A DNA stretch of 64,000 bases from Nitrospirota bacterium (GCA_021826965.1 JAKAYA010000002.1:53334-117333); one strand, 5' to 3'. Numbered from the stretch's first letter, positions 43,498 to 52,592 are shown. The notes: a model not told the origin generated them from the letters alone. Translations and numbers: made by a program.

Positions 43498-46278
43498 TCA
43501 TTCCGGCCTTTCTGTGTCCGGGTTATCTTCCGGGTTCCGGACGGTCCTTTTTCCGCCGCAGCCGATTCCCCGAACAAGGAGAAATTGTCTTCCCAGGATC
43601 TCCGGCATTTCCGTGGGTGCCAACGGGCAGGAAAAAAGATGCCCCTGGATTCGCCGGCAGTGATGATCGACCAGAAAATTCGCCTGTTCAGGCGTTTCGA
43701 CCCCTTCCGCAATGACATCCAGCCTCATGGCTTCCCCGAGGGCCAGGATGGCCAGGATGACCGCCGCATTCCCTGGATGGGTCCGGATCCCCCGCACGAA
43801 GGATCCGTCGATCTTGAGCGTGTTCACACGAAACCGGGTCAGATAGCTCAGGGAAGAATAGCCGGTCCCAAAATCGTCGATGGACAGACGGATCCCCATC
43901 CTGTTCAACTCCAGGAGCGTTTTTTCCACGACTCCGGATTTTTGCAGGAGAACGCTTTCGGTCAGTTCCAGTTCCAGATGATCGGGAGGGAGTCCCGATT
44001 GCTTCAGGCATCTCTCGAGAAGTTCGGGAAAATCTCCCCGGATCAGCTGCCTTCCGGAGATATTGACCGCCAGACGGATCGGAGGAAGACCCTGTGCGAC
44101 CCATTCGGATGCCTGGCGACAGGCTGTTTCCAGAACCCACTCTCCGATCGGAACGATCAGACCGGTCTCTTCCGCCAGGGGAATGAATTTGTCCGGAGCG
44201 ACAACCCCTTGCAGGGGATGGTTCCACCGGACAAGGGCCTCCACCTCTTTGACCGATCCGCTTTCCAGATCCACGATCGGCTGATAGAGCAACCGGAATT
44301 CCTCTTTTTCGAGGGCGATATGGAGATGGTTTTCCATCCGGGCCCTTTCCTGGACCGTCCGGTTCATGCGGGGCGAAAAGAACTGGACATTGTTCCGGCC
44401 CTGCTCTTTGGCCTGGTAAAGGGCGATGTCGGCATGGCGAATCAGAGTCGTCGGATCGTCCCCGTCTTCGGGAAACAGGGCAACCCCGATGCTCACGCTG
44501 AGATAGAGTTCCTGGTCATCGATCCGGAATGGGTGCCCCATCACCGCCAGGATTTTCCGGGTCAGAGAAGCGACCGGCTCCGGATTGCCCCGGTCTACCG
44601 AGGCGATGATGGCAAATTCGTCTCCTCCGAGCCGGGCGACAGTATCGCTCTCCCGGACCGACGCACGGATGCGTTGACCGGCTTCCTTCAGAACCTGGTC
44701 CCCGAAGGGATGTCCGGAAGAATCGTTGATCTTCTTGAAATTGTCGAGGTCCAGGCAGATCAGTGCGGCCGACAGGCCGAGCCGACGGCTCTGTGCAGAC
44801 AGATGATCCAGGCGATTCTGAAAAAGATACCGGTTTGGGAGGTCGGTCAGGGCATCGTAGTTGGCCTGATATGTGACCTGATGCAAAAGATCTCTTTTCT
44901 CGGTTACGTCCCGGAAAACGATGACGCATCCCAGGATCTGTCCTGCCCGGTTCCGGATGGGGGAAGCCGAATCCTCGATGGCACAGGTGGTCCCCGAGCG
45001 GCTCCGGAGGACGGTATGGTTCGCCAGTCCGACGACCGTGCCCAGGCGAAGGCATTTTTCCACAGGACTTTCGGCAGTCTCCCGGGTTTTTTCGTTAAGG
45101 ATGTCGAACACGTCTTTGACGGGTTTTCCGGTCACCTCTTCAAGATTCCATCCGGTCAGGCCCTCCGCGACAGGATTCAAATACTCCAGACGCGCTTCGA
45201 GGTCGGTAACGATCACGGCGTCTCCGATGGAACTCAATGTGACGAACCACTTTTCTTTTTCGAGTGAGAGCCTGTCCGTCAGCTCCTTTTTCCGGGTGAT
45301 ATCGCGCACGGTCATGACAAAACCCTGAACAAGACCGTCCTGGTCCTGCACCACAGATCCATTCCATTCCCCCGTGAATAGGCTTCCGTCTTTTCGACGA
45401 TAGTCCACTTCCCGCGAGGATGTATCCTCTCCTGTTACGGGAAGATTCGAAAGGTGCTCTGGGCCTTCGAAATCCTCCCGGTGGGCATAAAGGATGGCCG
45501 TTGTTTGTCCGACGAGCGCGGCCGGAGAATGTCCGAAGATTTTTTCGACAGCGGGGTTCCCGAACAGAACCCGCCCCTTGAGGTCGGTATAAAGGACGGC
45601 GTCCTGCATGGCATTGAAGAGGGCATGGAGACGGGCCTCGCGGGACGTGGAGTCTTCCCGGGCCTTTCGCAGTTTCCACCCGACGGTGGCGAGCAGGACG
45701 AGCAGGAAGCCGAGAAGGATTTCATCTTCGATCCGTTCCCACCGGGTCTCGATTCCGGCCAGCGTCTGTTCGGCGTTTCCTCTCGAGTCGCGGACGGACA
45801 GGGAAAGGATCGTCAAGGACAGGTCCAGTCGCTTTTCGAGACGGCTCATGTTTTGTCGTTCCCCCTCCTGGAGCGGCCGGCCGAAAGGAGAGGACATCGT
45901 TTCGGATAAAATGGCTCTGAACAAGTGGAAATTCCTCTCGACCCGTCCGAGTTCGTTCCTCTGGAGCCGGGAGAAAAGAAAGGACGATTCCTTCAGATCC
46001 TTCAGGGCGACCTGTCCCTGGATGGCCCAACCGCGGATCAGGCGGGCGTCCCCGATCGTCAGACGGCCGGACTGAAGCTTTGCGGCAGGGAGGATCCGGA
46101 GCGCACGGTTCAGGGACAGGAGGGCAAAATCGGCCCGGACCCAATTGCGGAGAACGGCCCGTTGCCGGGTTTCGTCCTCGGAATGGAACCTCAACAGGAT
46201 GAAGTAGGTCAGTAACAGGAGAATCAGGAGGAGAAGGGTCATCTCCTGGAGAGAGAGCGATTTTCGGGAGCGGATCAA
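43498..46278 (-). CDS. PAS-GGDEF-EAL dual c-di-GMP protein
   Basis: The 926-residue protein has a membrane helix (residues ~13-30), a periplasmic helical sensor (to ~190), a second helix, two to three PAS domains (for example PAVEKIFGHSPAALVG, RKDGSLFTGEWNG and LNPVAEGLTGWNLEEV), then GGDEF and EAL domains. GGDEF is intact and has an RxxD site (RESD) before it. The EAL set is complete (VEALVRW, AVNISG, ELTES, DDFGTGYSSL, LKID, AEGVE, IQGH). Both activities are possible. The start is TTG with GGGGGA upstream. Confidence 0.93.
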   Translation of the reverse strand: MIRSRKSLSLQEMTLLLLILLLLTYFILLRFHSEDETRQRAVLRNWVRADFALLSLNRALRILPAAKLQSGRLTIGDARLIRGWAIQGQVALKDLKESSFLFSRLQRNELGRVERNFHLFRAILSETMSSPFGRPLQEGERQNMSRLEKRLDLSLTILSLSVRDSRGNAEQTLAGIETRWERIEDEILLGFLLVLLATVGWKLRKAREDSTSREARLHALFNAMQDAVLYTDLKGRVLFGNPAVEKIFGHSPAALVGQTTAILYAHREDFEGPEHLSNLPVTGEDTSSREVDYRRKDGSLFTGEWNGSVVQDQDGLVQGFVMTVRDITRKKELTDRLSLEKEKWFVTLSSIGDAVIVTDLEARLEYLNPVAEGLTGWNLEEVTGKPVKDVFDILNEKTRETAESPVEKCLRLGTVVGLANHTVLRSRSGTTCAIEDSASPIRNRAGQILGCVIVFRDVTEKRDLLHQVTYQANYDALTDLPNRYLFQNRLDHLSAQSRRLGLSAALICLDLDNFKKINDSSGHPFGDQVLKEAGQRIRASVRESDTVARLGGDEFAIIASVDRGNPEPVASLTRKILAVMGHPFRIDDQELYLSVSIGVALFPEDGDDPTTLIRHADIALYQAKEQGRNNVQFFSPRMNRTVQERARMENHLHIALEKEEFRLLYQPIVDLESGSVKEVEALVRWNHPLQGVVAPDKFIPLAEETGLIVPIGEWVLETACRQASEWVAQGLPPIRLAVNISGRQLIRGDFPELLERCLKQSGLPPDHLELELTESVLLQKSGVVEKTLLELNRMGIRLSIDDFGTGYSSLSYLTRFRVNTLKIDGSFVRGIRTHPGNAAVILAILALGEAMRLDVIAEGVETPEQANFLVDHHCRRIQGHLFSCPLAPTEMPEILGRQFLLVRGIGCGGKRTVRNPEDNPDTERPE

Positions 46279-46385
46279 GCGATCCCCCTACGGATTCTGT
46301 GGTTCTTCCCAAAGACCGCCATGCCAAAGGGAAATCCTGTTTTCGTGGATCGAAAAAGCGCCGCCAATTTCCGGGTCGGACGGTC

Positions 46386-46886
46386 TTATGTCGTTTCCGG
46401 CGGTTTTTCCGGCCAGTCCGACGGAAAGTCCTCACCTTTGATGGATGACGGATCGCCTTCGATCAGGAGCGGACGAAGCAGGGAGGTGTTTTCGACCAGG
46501 TCGGCGAGAGTATATCGGTCAAGGGTCTTGAGGAATGCTTCCAGAGCAGTGATCAGGATATGTCGCATGGCGCACACCGAATCGATCGGACATTCGGAAG
46601 TGGACTTGTCCAGACATTCCAGGATACGGAAGTCCGGCTCCGTGAAGCGGACCAGCTCTCCCAGGACGATGGATTCCGGTTTTTTTCCGAGCAAGATCCC
46701 TCCATGTCTTCCTCTTGTCGTTCGAATGTAGCCGTGACGGGAAAGATCGTTGACAATCTTGTGCAGATGGTTTCTGGAAATTTTATAAGTATCGGCCACC
46801 TCCTTGATCGAGGAAGGTTCCTCCGGTACTGCCGCCAGATACAGCAACACCCGCAAGGAATAGTCCGTATAGAGCGTCAAACGCAT
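46386..46886 (-). CDS. Rrf2-family regulator, NsrR-like
   Basis: The 166-residue protein begins MRLTLYTDYSLRVLLYLA, with the winged-helix SRNHLHKIVNDLSRHGYI and RGRHGGILL as in NsrR. Three Cys at 91, 99 and 105 could bind an iron-sulfur cluster, as NsrR does to sense nitric oxide. AAGGAG precedes the ATG. It lies after a DUF2892 gene and before the GGDEF-EAL gene on the same strand, so it may regulate its own cluster. Confidence 0.9.
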   Translation of the reverse strand: MRLTLYTDYSLRVLLYLAAVPEEPSSIKEVADTYKISRNHLHKIVNDLSRHGYIRTTRGRHGGILLGKKPESIVLGELVRFTEPDFRILECLDKSTSECPIDSVCAMRHILITALEAFLKTLDRYTLADLVENTSLLRPLLIEGDPSSIKGEDFPSDWPEKPPETT

Positions 46887-46936
46887 TGAAATCTCCTTAC
46901 ATCTCGCCGACTTTACAATCGGTCACCGGGCGGAAC

Positions 46937-47152
46937 TTAGCGGGGAGGTCCCGTGACCACCTTCTTTCGCACAGGGCAGGTACGAATTCCCAGAAAGTGG
47001 GTGACCGGACAGAAACCGATCAGGCCGGTAGCAAGGAGAAGAATGCCGATCCAGCCCCAGGGGGTCCTGGGGCCCACGAAGACAAGGGAAATCAGGGTCA
47101 GGCCCACAAGGATTCGAAGCACTCGGTCCAGGGTGCTCTCGTTGATTTTCAT
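46937..47152 (-). CDS. DUF2892 small membrane protein
   Basis: The 71-residue protein has two membrane helices and the family hallmarks: NESTLDRVLRILVG, PWGWIGI, LLLATGLIGFCPVTHFLGI and a closing Cys. DUF2892 (YgaP C-terminal type) is often tied to sulfur or metal stress genes; its function is unclear. It stands 50 bases before the NsrR-like gene. Confidence 0.9.
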   Translation of the reverse strand: MKINESTLDRVLRILVGLTLISLVFVGPRTPWGWIGILLLATGLIGFCPVTHFLGIRTCPVRKKVVTGPPR

Positions 47153-47201
47153 TTTTTCCTTCTTTCCATGGGATTTCGGATCGTGGTCCAGGCTCGGAAT
47201 T

Positions 47202-47564
47202 TCATCGCATCCACTCTTCCAGAACCTCTTTCAGGACAGCCGCGTTGTTCTCGGCCGGATCCTTCAACCCGTAAAGCAAAAGAACCGTCGATGGATGTTT
47301 TTTCTGCAGGATGTCGCCAATCTCCTCGCGATGCGTTTCGAGCTCTTTTCGGTAGGCCGCCCTGAACGACCGGAAATCGACCATGCCATCGTGGAACTTT
47401 TTTCGGAGCTCCGGAGACGGTGCCCAATCTTTGGCCCATAAATCGAGGGGCAGATCGTCCTTGCGGATACCGCGCGGCCAAAGGCGATCCACGAGAATGG
47501 TCATGACGCTGCCCTTAGGGGTCTTCGTATCGTGTGTGTAGACACGGTCCAGCAGGATGGACAT
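47202..47564 (-). CDS. DUF488-family protein
   Basis: About 120 residues with the family core ILVDRLWPRGIRKDDLPLDLWAKDWAPS and FRSFRAAYRKEL, ending in LLLYGLKDPAENNAAVL. DUF488 proteins are of unknown function and often lie near stress genes. The start at 47564 fits the family's RVYT-like N-terminus, though the ribosome site is weak; an in-frame ATG at 47603 is possible. It heads the DUF488-DUF2892-NsrR string. Confidence 0.85.
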   Translation of the reverse strand: MSILLDRVYTHDTKTPKGSVMTILVDRLWPRGIRKDDLPLDLWAKDWAPSPELRKKFHDGMVDFRSFRAAYRKELETHREEIGDILQKKHPSTVLLLYGLKDPAENNAAVLKEVLEEWMR

Positions 47565-47753
47565 GTGAGGGAGCCGTGAGTGAGCCTTTATTGTTCCCGA
47601 CATTGTCATCTTTCCCTTCGCATCAGAGATCCCAGGGGAGCAGGATCCGCGCGGTTGAAGTTTTCGAAGACCCTCGCTTTCTCTGAAAAAGAAAGTCTTT
47701 CGCGGGCCATCCCATACTTCGCCAGTTTCGCGTCCGGTTGTTCTATTGTGAGG

Positions 47754-47951
47754 GCGGACGGAAAGTTGCCGTATGACGGTCGTCATAGCAAGGCCCTGGA
47801 AAAGGGAGAGAAAATCTGTCCAGTTCTTCGGACGGACAGAGCGAACGTGAAGGTGAAGGCGAACGGAAAATTGTCGTATGACCCCCGTCATAACAAAGCC
47901 CTGGAAGGGGGAGAGAGAATCTGTCCAGTTCTTCGGACAGACAGGGTGAAC
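47754..47951. repeat. tandem pair of a 93-bp repeat with conserved hairpins
   Basis: Two copies, 47754-47846 and 47859-47951, lie 105 bases apart. By hand count about 79 of 93 bases match. Each has TATGAC-N4-GTCATA, where the arms are unchanged but the loop differs (GGTC versus CCCC), and a CTGTCC...GGACAG/ACAGACAG element near its end. Conserved stems with free loops suggest structural constraint. The copies do not match a coding reading; they look like a mobile or dispersed intergenic repeat. Confidence 0.75.
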
Positions 47952-47983
47952 TTCAAAACGATGAGAGGTGTCAGGAGGTGTCG

Positions 47984-48442
47984 ATGGTGGACGATGGAGG
48001 GACGTTCCCGAGGAATCTTGGAATCCGGGCGGAAGGGGTCGGGGAGTCTTCGGGGCTTGCGGTTTTCCCCGCAGGGCATTCGCCGCTCCGGATTTCCCTG
48101 TGGAAGAGGAACGCAAGAAAGTACCTGAAGGAGAGGTGCCTGGAGCTTTCGGACGGGATGGGGCACCCCGAATGGTTTTCTTCCGTTCTGCGTCACATGT
48201 CTTTCGGGCTGGTCATCAAGATGATGAAAAGTCCGGTGAATGATTTCCCGATCATGGAAGCGGTCCGCGTCCTTCGGGACGTGGTGGAGGAGGTCGAACG
48301 GCTGCGCAAGGAAGGAGCGTTGAAACCTTCCGGTCCTGAGGGGAAATCCCGGACATTGTCTTCGGTCAAGTCAATTCCGTCGGTCAAGGTGATGGACAGA
48401 ATGCAAAAAAGGAGGGTGGCTGGCGGAATCGAATCCGCCTGA
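47984..48442 (+). CDS. hypothetical protein
   Basis: A 152-residue product starts at ATG 47984, with AGGAGG five bases upstream. The C-terminal half (SFGLVIKMMKSPVNDFPIMEAVRVLRDVVEEVERLRKEG) looks coherent and helical; the N-terminal part is Gly/Arg-rich and less sure. It lies right after the repeat pair. I recognise no family. Confidence 0.5.
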   Translation: MVDDGGTFPRNLGIRAEGVGESSGLAVFPAGHSPLRISLWKRNARKYLKERCLELSDGMGHPEWFSSVLRHMSFGLVIKMMKSPVNDFPIMEAVRVLRDVVEEVERLRKEGALKPSGPEGKSRTLSSVKSIPSVKVMDRMQKRRVAGGIESA

Positions 48443-48484
48443 TACGGGCCGGTCGGATTGCCGAAGGGGGGCGATGAAGGGTTC

Positions 48485-48507
48485 CCCGAAGAACGGCTCG
48501 GGTTTTT
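48485..48507 (+). terminator. possible terminator after the hypothetical gene
   Basis: CCCGA and TCGGG form a short stem around an eight-base loop, followed by five T's. The stem has only five pairs, so it is weak. Confidence 0.35.
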
Positions 48508-48660
48508 AAAGATGTATTTTATATGTCTGTAAAAAGGATGGTTTTTCCAAAAGAAGCGTTGACGGGATCTTTTGGAATGACGTGCCGGGGCCCGGTTCGG
48601 GTACCGGTTGGTCGGAAACGGCAAGGGATTGCCGCATCAAACAACGAGGAGGAACAAACC

Positions 48661-49080
48661 ATGGGACTGTTTTCTTTCATGGGCAAAAAAGAGTCGGCGA
48701 CAGGTTCCGGAACTGCCCGATCAACGGCCGTGTCGCCCCGGGAGAAGACTCTGAAGGACGCCTATCGCGTCGGACGATTTACCCCGTCCAATACCCAATG
48801 TTCGCCCAACTTCATCAACAACTGGATCAACAACAACGTGGACTGTTTCGAGCCGGTGCTCGAACGGTACTTTGAAGAACATTCTTTGGGAGATGTGACG
48901 AAAGAGGAAGTGATCCTGGAAGTCTACCGGGGATTTTCCGACCTGATTCTCTCGGAACCCGAGATCGAGGAATCCGCCTTCCGTCTCAGAAACCCCGAAG
49001 CCATCAAGGTTGCCTACGAAATCTTCCGGAGATTGGGGTTCAAGCATGGAGTGACCTTGCCGGAAAAGATGGAGAAATAA
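48661..49080 (+). CDS. hypothetical protein, paralogue of the next gene
   Basis: The 139-residue protein starts at ATG 48661 with GGAGGAAC upstream. It has no signal peptide or membrane helix. It shares a segment with the next gene: DAYRVGRFTPSNTQ here against EAFRIGRYPYVDTQ there, followed by similar helical sequence (EEVILEVYRGFSDLI). No named family is recognised. The shared block marks a small paralogous family. Confidence 0.8.
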   Translation: MGLFSFMGKKESATGSGTARSTAVSPREKTLKDAYRVGRFTPSNTQCSPNFINNWINNNVDCFEPVLERYFEEHSLGDVTKEEVILEVYRGFSDLILSEPEIEESAFRLRNPEAIKVAYEIFRRLGFKHGVTLPEKMEK

Positions 49081-49186
49081 GAGTTGTCCCGTTTTCGAAA
49101 GTGTCCCGATGCTTCCCGTCCGCTCCTCCGGGAGGTCCTTTTTCCGACAGGACGGACGGGGAAATCAAGCGGAAAGGCGGGTGTTC

Positions 49187-49831
49187 ATGATGTCTGAACA
49201 AAAAAGCGATTGGGGAGCGGTCCTTGGTCTCAAGTGGGTTCGTTTGGCCATAGGGATCATCCCTCTGTGTCTGACGGGGATTTTTCTGATCTTTTATCTG
49301 AAGCCGAGTCTGGGACTCAATATTTCGGGGCTGGCCGTCCTGACGGCCTCCGTCCAGGCGATGGCGGCTCTCAGTATCGTCCTGCTCTTTATGGCCGTCC
49401 GGCAATACCTGAAGTTCCGGGAAGACCAGAAGGTGATCCCGCGGACCGTCGTGCCGGAAAGCGTCCTTCTCCAGGAGGCTTTCCGGATCGGTCGATACCC
49501 CTACGTCGATACCCAGCCCAATCCCGAGCATCGGGAAGAATGGGCCGGGAACGTCCGGATGGCCATCGGGGGGAGACTGATGGATCTTCTGGATTCCCAT
49601 CCCGTTTTGCCCCATGAACTTCCGTTGGTCCTGGCAAAGATCGAGGAAGGGTTCCGCGTTCTTCTGAAAGCCCATTACATCGAAGAGGAAGGACGCTTGT
49701 CCACCTTGTCCCTGGACGAGATCTACGCCCTTTTTCCATTGATCTTCGAGCCGTTGTCCCGGGATCCCCTGGTCCTGAAACGACTCCAGAGCGATTCTTC
49801 GGCGAAGGGCGAGGCAAAATCGCGTCGTTGA
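49187..49831 (+). CDS. membrane-anchored protein, paralogue of the previous gene
   Basis: The ~214-residue protein has two membrane helices near the start (LKWVRLAIGIIPLCLTGIFL and GLAVLTASVQAMAALSIVL) and then a cytoplasmic domain beginning EAFRIGRYPYVDTQ that matches the neighbour. Start codons at 49187 and 49190 are both possible. It seems to be a membrane-tethered version of the same domain. Confidence 0.8.
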   Translation: MMSEQKSDWGAVLGLKWVRLAIGIIPLCLTGIFLIFYLKPSLGLNISGLAVLTASVQAMAALSIVLLFMAVRQYLKFREDQKVIPRTVVPESVLLQEAFRIGRYPYVDTQPNPEHREEWAGNVRMAIGGRLMDLLDSHPVLPHELPLVLAKIEEGFRVLLKAHYIEEEGRLSTLSLDEIYALFPLIFEPLSRDPLVLKRLQSDSSAKGEAKSRR

Positions 49832-49939
49832 TCCGGTGAAGGCCGGTCGGTTCGGGGTCTTCCTGACACCGGACGGACGAGAGCGCCTGTGGTGGCCGGT
49901 AACAGCGAAAGCTCCCGTCAGGCCTTTCCGGAGAAGGAC

Positions 49940-50695
49940 CTATCCTTTTCCCGAAATGTCTTCGAGGGCCTTCCGGTTCAGAACCCGGATCCAGCCGGGC
50001 GAACGAAGATCCAGCAAGCCCTGGGCTTCCCACTTTTTGGTCACGCGGATCGCGCTTTCGACGGTTGTCAGCGATAGGCTGGCAAGAATGGACCGGGTGA
50101 CTTTCAGAACCGGCTGCGAAGTCTGGCCATGGACCGAATCCTCTTTCAGGGCGAGGGAGAGAAGACTCACGGAAACTCTCGACTCGACACTTTTCTGGGC
50201 AAACAGAAGCCTTGACAGAAAGACCTGAAAGCGGTCTCCCATCTCGTGCATCAGGGTTTCCCGAAAGGTCCGGTCTTTTTCAAGACGGCCCCAGACGCGG
50301 TCCCTCAGATATCCCCGCACCTGCGTGGGAGTGTCTGCCCGGCACGTCGCCGGATAGGGAAATCCCATCAGGAGCGCAAAGGCTCCGACCGTGTCGAAAG
50401 GGCCCAGGATTTCCCAGGCGACCGGGTCTCCCGAAGGACTTTCCAGAATGGTCACAAGGGTCCCGAAGGAGATCACGTAAAGGTGCGAAGGAAGGTCTCC
50501 CTGGAAATAAAGAATATCGCCCTTGCGGGGAAGGTTTACCGTGATGTCCGAAGGCATGTCGGACAGGATTTTTGCGATCGGGCCCTGAGGAGGGGCGTCC
50601 GAAGGAGGGATTTCACTCACGCGTCTCTCCGGGAAGTTCTTTGCCCCGTCGATTCCGGCAATCGTCTGTCGGAAGTGACCGGCTGTTTGCATCAT
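49940..50695 (-). CDS. Crp/Fnr-family transcription regulator
   Basis: This protein has an N-terminal cyclic-nucleotide-binding-type beta barrel (RKGDILYFQGDLPSHLYVISFG, PFDTVGAFALLMG) and a C-terminal Crp-type helix-turn-helix (LTTVESAIRVTKKWEAQGLLDL). No Cys cluster is present, so it is not an Fnr oxygen sensor. A frame start exists at 50731, but the promoter at 50714-50741 would place the transcript start downstream of it, so I prefer ATG 50695. Its effector is unknown. It is convergent with the gene before it. Confidence 0.87.
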   Translation of the reverse strand: MMQTAGHFRQTIAGIDGAKNFPERRVSEIPPSDAPPQGPIAKILSDMPSDITVNLPRKGDILYFQGDLPSHLYVISFGTLVTILESPSGDPVAWEILGPFDTVGAFALLMGFPYPATCRADTPTQVRGYLRDRVWGRLEKDRTFRETLMHEMGDRFQVFLSRLLFAQKSVESRVSVSLLSLALKEDSVHGQTSQPVLKVTRSILASLSLTTVESAIRVTKKWEAQGLLDLRSPGWIRVLNRKALEDISGKG

Positions 50696-50713
50696 TCTGG
50701 AGTGGAGAGTTCC

Positions 50714-50741
50714 AGCATAACCTTTATTCATGCACTGTCAA
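50714..50741 (-). promoter_or_regulatory. promoter of the Crp-like regulator gene
   Basis: On the minus strand, TTGACA (50736-50741) and TATGCT (50714-50719) lie 16 bases apart. Transcription from it would start about 12 bases before ATG 50695, with a very short leader. Confidence 0.5.
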
Positions 50742-50934
50742 TATATTTTAATCATGCCTTGAAGTAAACGCCCTGTGGATTCCGGAGCGGGGAGACGTCT
50801 TCAGGATCGTCGGCCGGAAATCTCACGAAGGATGTTTAAGGGGGGAAACACCGGATCGAGGGAGTTCCTCTCCCCGACCGGTCAATCATTGAGTCAAAAA
50901 GCGGATCGAAACCCAGGACGAGGAGGAGGAAGGA

Positions 50935-51165
50935 ATGGCGTGTCCCAAATGCGGCGGCTCAATGTTTCAGGAACAGTTTTCCGATCCTTTTTCGGACACG
51001 CCGGACTTTTATGGTTGGCATTGTCCGGTGTGCGGTCTCATTCTGGATCCCCTGATCCTCCTCAACCGGATCCATCCCCCGCATGCGACTTCCCGGGGAA
51101 ACCGCAACCTGAAGTCGATGGGGAAAGTCGGATATCTCCGGAAAACGTCTTTCCTGCGGAAGTAA
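50935..51165 (+). CDS. small zinc-ribbon protein
   Basis: The 76-residue protein has two CxxC pairs, CPKCGG and CPVCG, forming a probable zinc ribbon, followed by a basic tail. GGAGG lies five bases before the ATG. It ends seven bases before the outer-membrane-type gene, so the two are likely co-transcribed. Function unknown. Confidence 0.75.
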   Translation: MACPKCGGSMFQEQFSDPFSDTPDFYGWHCPVCGLILDPLILLNRIHPPHATSRGNRNLKSMGKVGYLRKTSFLRK

Positions 51166-51172
51166 AACAGGG

Positions 51173-52180
51173 ATGGCAAAGACGAAAAGACCTCTTCGGG
51201 AAAAGCCTGTTCCCGCGGTCGGACCGCTTCCGGTTTTTCGGCTTTTATGGGCTGTCCAGAGGACGCGAGGCCGAATCGCCTGCCGGAGTCTTCTGGTTCT
51301 CCTGATGCTTTCGGGTGTGCCGGTCGTATCCACCGGTGCGACGGACATCTTCAATCCGACGCTCGATTCACGGAACACGTCTTCCGTGACTCCGGACGAC
51401 ACCTGGAACATGACCTTCCTGCCTGCCCAGGACCCGTTCACGCCGCTTCTGGCCGACCCTCGCCAGCCGACGACCGCGATCAATGCTCTCGCCCAGACGA
51501 ACCGGCCGTTCATCCAGTTCAACGGAACCTTCGGGGCCGATGTCGGAGTCGTGCGCTGGGCATCCGGCTCCGCCGGCATCGATGAATCGGTCCAGGTCGG
51601 GATCATGGGAGCCGCTTTCTCCCGGTTTTCCGTCATCCGCTCCTCCACCTACCTGGAAGACGCGGATTACGTGATCGGCCTTCCCGTGACGTTTCGTTAC
51701 AAGTCCTTTTCCGGACGCATCTTTTTCTACCACGAAAGTTCGCACACCGGCTACAACTACACGACCCTGATGAATGTGTCCAAAGCGTCGGATTTCGGAA
51801 ACGAAATCCTTCAGGTCATCCCGTCGTGGGACATGACATCCTGGCTGCGCATATACGGGGGAGCGGCTTATCGTGTCTTCGGGTTTTACGACTACCCCAC
51901 CGCCGAGGATGCGACCATCCTGATCGGCGGACTGGAGGCCTACGGGCCGGAAATGCACGCTCTTTCCGCCCGGGGTTACCTGGCGTTCAATATCGAAAGC
52001 CGCGGAATCAACGGATATGTTCCGGACGAGGATCTTCAGATCGGACTCCTCTTTCATCGTCCCGGAACGGATCTTCAGATCCGTCCGGCTCTCGATTTCT
52101 ACAACGGATACTCGCCGATGGGGGATCTGATTTTCGAGAAAGAGCACTACGCGTCTCTCGGAGTCTACTTCGATTTCTGA
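51173..52180 (+). CDS. DUF1207-like outer-membrane protein
   Basis: The 335-residue protein has a long basic N-region, a signal peptide (SLLVLLMLSGVPVVSTGA, residues ~38-56) and a mature part with FLPAQDPFTPLLADPRQP as in DUF1207. It ends in an aromatic Phe after alternating polar and hydrophobic strands (HYASLGVYFDF), the mark of a beta-barrel. It probably sits in the outer membrane. The role is unknown. Confidence 0.72.
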   Translation: MAKTKRPLREKPVPAVGPLPVFRLLWAVQRTRGRIACRSLLVLLMLSGVPVVSTGATDIFNPTLDSRNTSSVTPDDTWNMTFLPAQDPFTPLLADPRQPTTAINALAQTNRPFIQFNGTFGADVGVVRWASGSAGIDESVQVGIMGAAFSRFSVIRSSTYLEDADYVIGLPVTFRYKSFSGRIFFYHESSHTGYNYTTLMNVSKASDFGNEILQVIPSWDMTSWLRIYGGAAYRVFGFYDYPTAEDATILIGGLEAYGPEMHALSARGYLAFNIESRGINGYVPDEDLQIGLLFHRPGTDLQIRPALDFYNGYSPMGDLIFEKEHYASLGVYFDF

Positions 52181-52265
52181 AAATGTTCGGTTTCGGGGGA
52201 GGCCGTTTGGATCCACTTTCTCCCGGGATGTTGTTGACAACCGTTTATCCGTTGGAGCGATCAAA

Positions 52266-52592
52266 ATGACGAACGGACGCCCTCCGCTGACCAAAGAAAT
52301 GCTCTTGACCCAGTCGCACCTGATCGGAGAACAGGTCAAAGACTTTTTGGGACCGGAAATCCTGGAATGCAGGACGCCGGAAATATGGGAAGAGTTCCTG
52401 ATGGACTATCTTCTGGAAAACAGCCTCAACCTTCTGCTGGAAGCGGAACAGGAAGAGTGGGCTCCGGAAATTGTCGATCATGTGTACGGCGGAATGCGGA
52501 CCGTTCTTGTGGAGATGGCCGGGATGGGCGCCGGGCCCTTGACGGAAACTCTTTTCAAGGTTCGCAAGCAAGTTTTCAAGATGCTGATATGA
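52266..52592 (+). CDS. hypothetical protein, possible third paralogue
   Basis: The 108-residue protein is cytoplasmic and helical. Its segment PEIWEEFLMDYLLENSLNLL...APEIVDHVYGGMRTVL weakly resembles the matching part of the gene at 48661, so it may belong to the same small family. The match is low and tentative. It lies 85 bases after the outer-membrane-type gene. Confidence 0.65.
   Translation: MTNGRPPLTKEMLLTQSHLIGEQVKDFLGPEILECRTPEIWEEFLMDYLLENSLNLLLEAEQEEWAPEIVDHVYGGMRTVLVEMAGMGAGPLTETLFKVRKQVFKMLI

Noticed and set aside
47580..48128. Plus-strand open frame running through the 93-bp repeats
   Set aside because: It crosses a repeated hairpin element and reads as low-quality protein; the minus-strand frame through the repeats has the same problem.
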